14,712 bases of DNA from Methanosarcina sp. Lineage in GTDB: Archaea > Halobacteriota > Methanosarcinia > Methanosarcinales > Methanosarcinaceae. Under the pieces are notes generated by a model that was given only the letters and a program-made list of their open reading frames with translations, was not told where the DNA came from and did no database searches. Positions 13,805-14,712 of this stretch are shown piece by piece; positions within the stretch are counted from its first letter, which is position 1; each line of letters starts with the position of its first letter. Location of the stretch: positions 1 through 14,712 of the forward strand of contig JAMXLQ010000211.1 of assembly GCA_024280975.1 (NCBI GenBank), written 5' to 3'. The position numbers and the translations under genes are program-made.

Positions 13805-14313
13805 GTTTTTTGGCAAAGATTTTCATTTATCCTATAAATAGTCTTATTCTGGCTGATCTGGTCGAACGTTTCGGGCACAAACCTCTTACTATGATGAGCC
13901 AAATCCGAGAAAAAGTCACAAGTCTCAGCCTGGATTCTCCTCCTATAAATATTACTCCTGAAGACCCTAAAATAGGTCTTAAATATGCTGCAATTGAAGT
14001 ACCGGCTGGAGTAAGGGGAAGGATGGCACTGATAGGTCCCCTTATAGAACAGACAGAAGCTGCAATTATAGTTGAAAATCCACCTACGGATTTTGGCTGT
14101 GTGGGATGTAACCGTACAAATGAGCTGACTAAGTATTTAGTCCGCTCAAAAGGTGTCCCTGTACTCGAGGTAAAGTACCCTGAATCTGACGAGGAAGCCC
14201 GCGATTTCGTAAACAAAATCGTAGAATTTCTGGAGTCATTGCCTAAGGAAAAACCTGAGGAAGATGAAAAAGCAAAAGAAAAAGAATCAGCGGAAAAGGA
14301 GGACAAGGAATGA
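13801..14313 (+). CDS. mmp5: Methanogenesis marker protein 5 (Mmp5)
   Basis: Methanogen-specific protein of unknown function. 170 aa: N-terminal FIYPINSLILADLVERFGHKPL (8-29), central core AAIEVPAGVRGRMALIGPLIEQTEAAIIVENPPTDFGCVGCNRTNELTKYLV (63-114) with a CxxC pair (C100, C103) that could bind metal or form a disulfide, then GVPVLEVKYP (118-127) and a helix. Residues about 148-170 form a very charged Lys/Glu tail that is probably disordered. The GTG start at 13801 overlaps the mmp6 stop (GTGA) and has AGGAG at 13788-13792, 8 nt upstream; an in-frame TTG at 13810 is the alternative. Its stop overlaps the mmp15 ATG (ATGA), continuing a tightly coupled operon. Confidence 0.88.
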   Translation: MSFLAKIFIYPINSLILADLVERFGHKPLTMMSQIREKVTSLSLDSPPINITPEDPKIGLKYAAIEVPAGVRGRMALIGPLIEQTEAAIIVENPPTDFGCVGCNRTNELTKYLVRSKGVPVLEVKYPESDEEARDFVNKIVEFLESLPKEKPEEDEKAKEKESAEKEDKE

Positions 14314-14712
14314 GTGGTGAAGATTCTGGACTTGTCAAGATCGCGCTGGTATCCTGCGGCTCTGAGTATGCCGGGGTTCAGCCCGAGTTTGAAGAAGCCG
14401 CGGCTAAAGTGAACGCAAAATTTGTTTATCCCGAAATTGATGTTGCATCCTTAGATACTATAGGCAGGGACTTCGGGCTTGAGGTCGCGAGCGGAGATTT
14501 GAGGCTTATGATGGCCAGGGCAAAGGCTGTTGTCGAAGGTACAAGTAATGTGGATGGAGTTTTTATTACCACCTGTTTCCGCTGTGCCGAAGGAGCTATT
14601 GTCCGGAATGAGGTTAGAAGATACATACATGAGCACTCCAAAATCCCTGTAATCAGTTATTCTTTTACCGAAAGTACCAGTGCAGGTACGCTTCTCACTC
14701 GCCTGGAAGCTC
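14310..14712 (+). CDS. mmp15: Methanogenesis marker protein 15 (Mmp15), 5' part only
   Basis: N-terminal 134 residues of a protein I assign to the Mmp15 family, whose full members are about 400 aa and carry an ASKHA-type ATPase domain related to BadF/HgdC dehydratase activators further on (family knowledge; that part is outside the window). Seen here: VKIALVSCGSEYAGVQPEFEEAA (9-31), a region resembling the CG-x-EYSGVQ start of the family, and ITTCFRCAEGAIVRNEVRRYI (86-106) with C89 and C92, then SYSFTESTSAGTLLTRLEA. The ATG at 14310 overlaps the mmp5 stop by 4 nt and has AAGGAGG at 14297-14303. The cysteines and related ASKHA ATPases suggest ATP-driven electron transfer or metallocluster handling; this is inference. 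Mmp17 is a less likely alternative. Confidence 0.8.
   Translation, partial: MSGEDSGLVKIALVSCGSEYAGVQPEFEEAAAKVNAKFVYPEIDVASLDTIGRDFGLEVASGDLRLMMARAKAVVEGTSNVDGVFITTCFRCAEGAIVRNEVRRYIHEHSKIPVISYSFTESTSAGTLLTRLEA

Noticed and set aside
13827..14306. 159-codon open frame on the minus strand
   Set aside because: It lies wholly antisense to mmp5, is Ser-rich as mirror frames of this codon usage are, and has no ribosome-binding site or recognisable motif.

Overview
The window is from a methanogenic archaeon, almost certainly a Methanosarcina (M. acetivorans/mazei/barkeri group). Evidence: methanogen-only genes (two-ABC component A2 of methyl-coenzyme M reductase activation, methanogenesis marker proteins 3, 6, 5 and 15, and beta-RFAP synthase of methanopterin synthesis); archaeal FEN-1 with a PCNA-binding tail; a GPR1/FUN34/YaaH acetate-type carrier as found in acetate-using Methanosarcina; moderately AT-rich coding DNA with long, very AT-rich intergenic spacers; and TATA-like promoter boxes. 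Species is not decided. No rRNA, tRNA, CRISPR, insertion sequence or phage gene was seen.

Layout, left half (1-5538): a YaaH-family carrier (minus strand, 3' end outside the window) diverges from 2,3-bisphosphoglycerate-independent phosphoglycerate mutase (gpmI). Then comes beta-RFAP synthase (plus), convergent with a cation diffusion facilitator (minus) whose N-terminus looks frameshifted or mis-started, and then flap endonuclease FEN-1 (minus). These are single-gene housekeeping or transport units with their own promoters.

Middle (5539-9837): AT-rich spacers with short direct repeats and palindromes surround two small unrecognised minus-strand genes (a 100-aa soluble protein and a 107-aa two-helix membrane/coiled-coil protein). 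They are followed on the plus strand by an archaeal presenilin/signal-peptide-peptidase homologue (TTG start) and a HAD-family protein with a P-type-ATPase-like phosphorylation motif.

Right end (9838-14712): the MCR activation/marker cluster. atwA (A2) and mmp3 are 41 nt apart, followed by a 311-nt gap with a likely internal promoter, then mmp6-mmp5-mmp15 joined by 4-nt stop/start overlaps; mmp15 runs off the window. A2 is the ATPase needed for ATP-dependent reductive activation of Ni in MCR, and Mmp3 has been reported in the McrC-containing activation complex. Mmp5, Mmp6 and Mmp15 have no settled function, and their linkage suggests roles in MCR maturation or activation.

The most interesting non-coding signals are: a 9-codon leader ORF overlapping the gpmI start by ATGA; a 13-bp hairpin burying the GTG start of mmp3, with a smaller one burying the mmp6 ribosome-binding site; spaced GRGTCARTATAA repeats plus a 14-bp palindrome upstream of atwA; and a palindrome next to a TATA box upstream of the presenilin-like gene. 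I found no clearly undescribed system; the best lead is translational control within the MCR-activation cluster.
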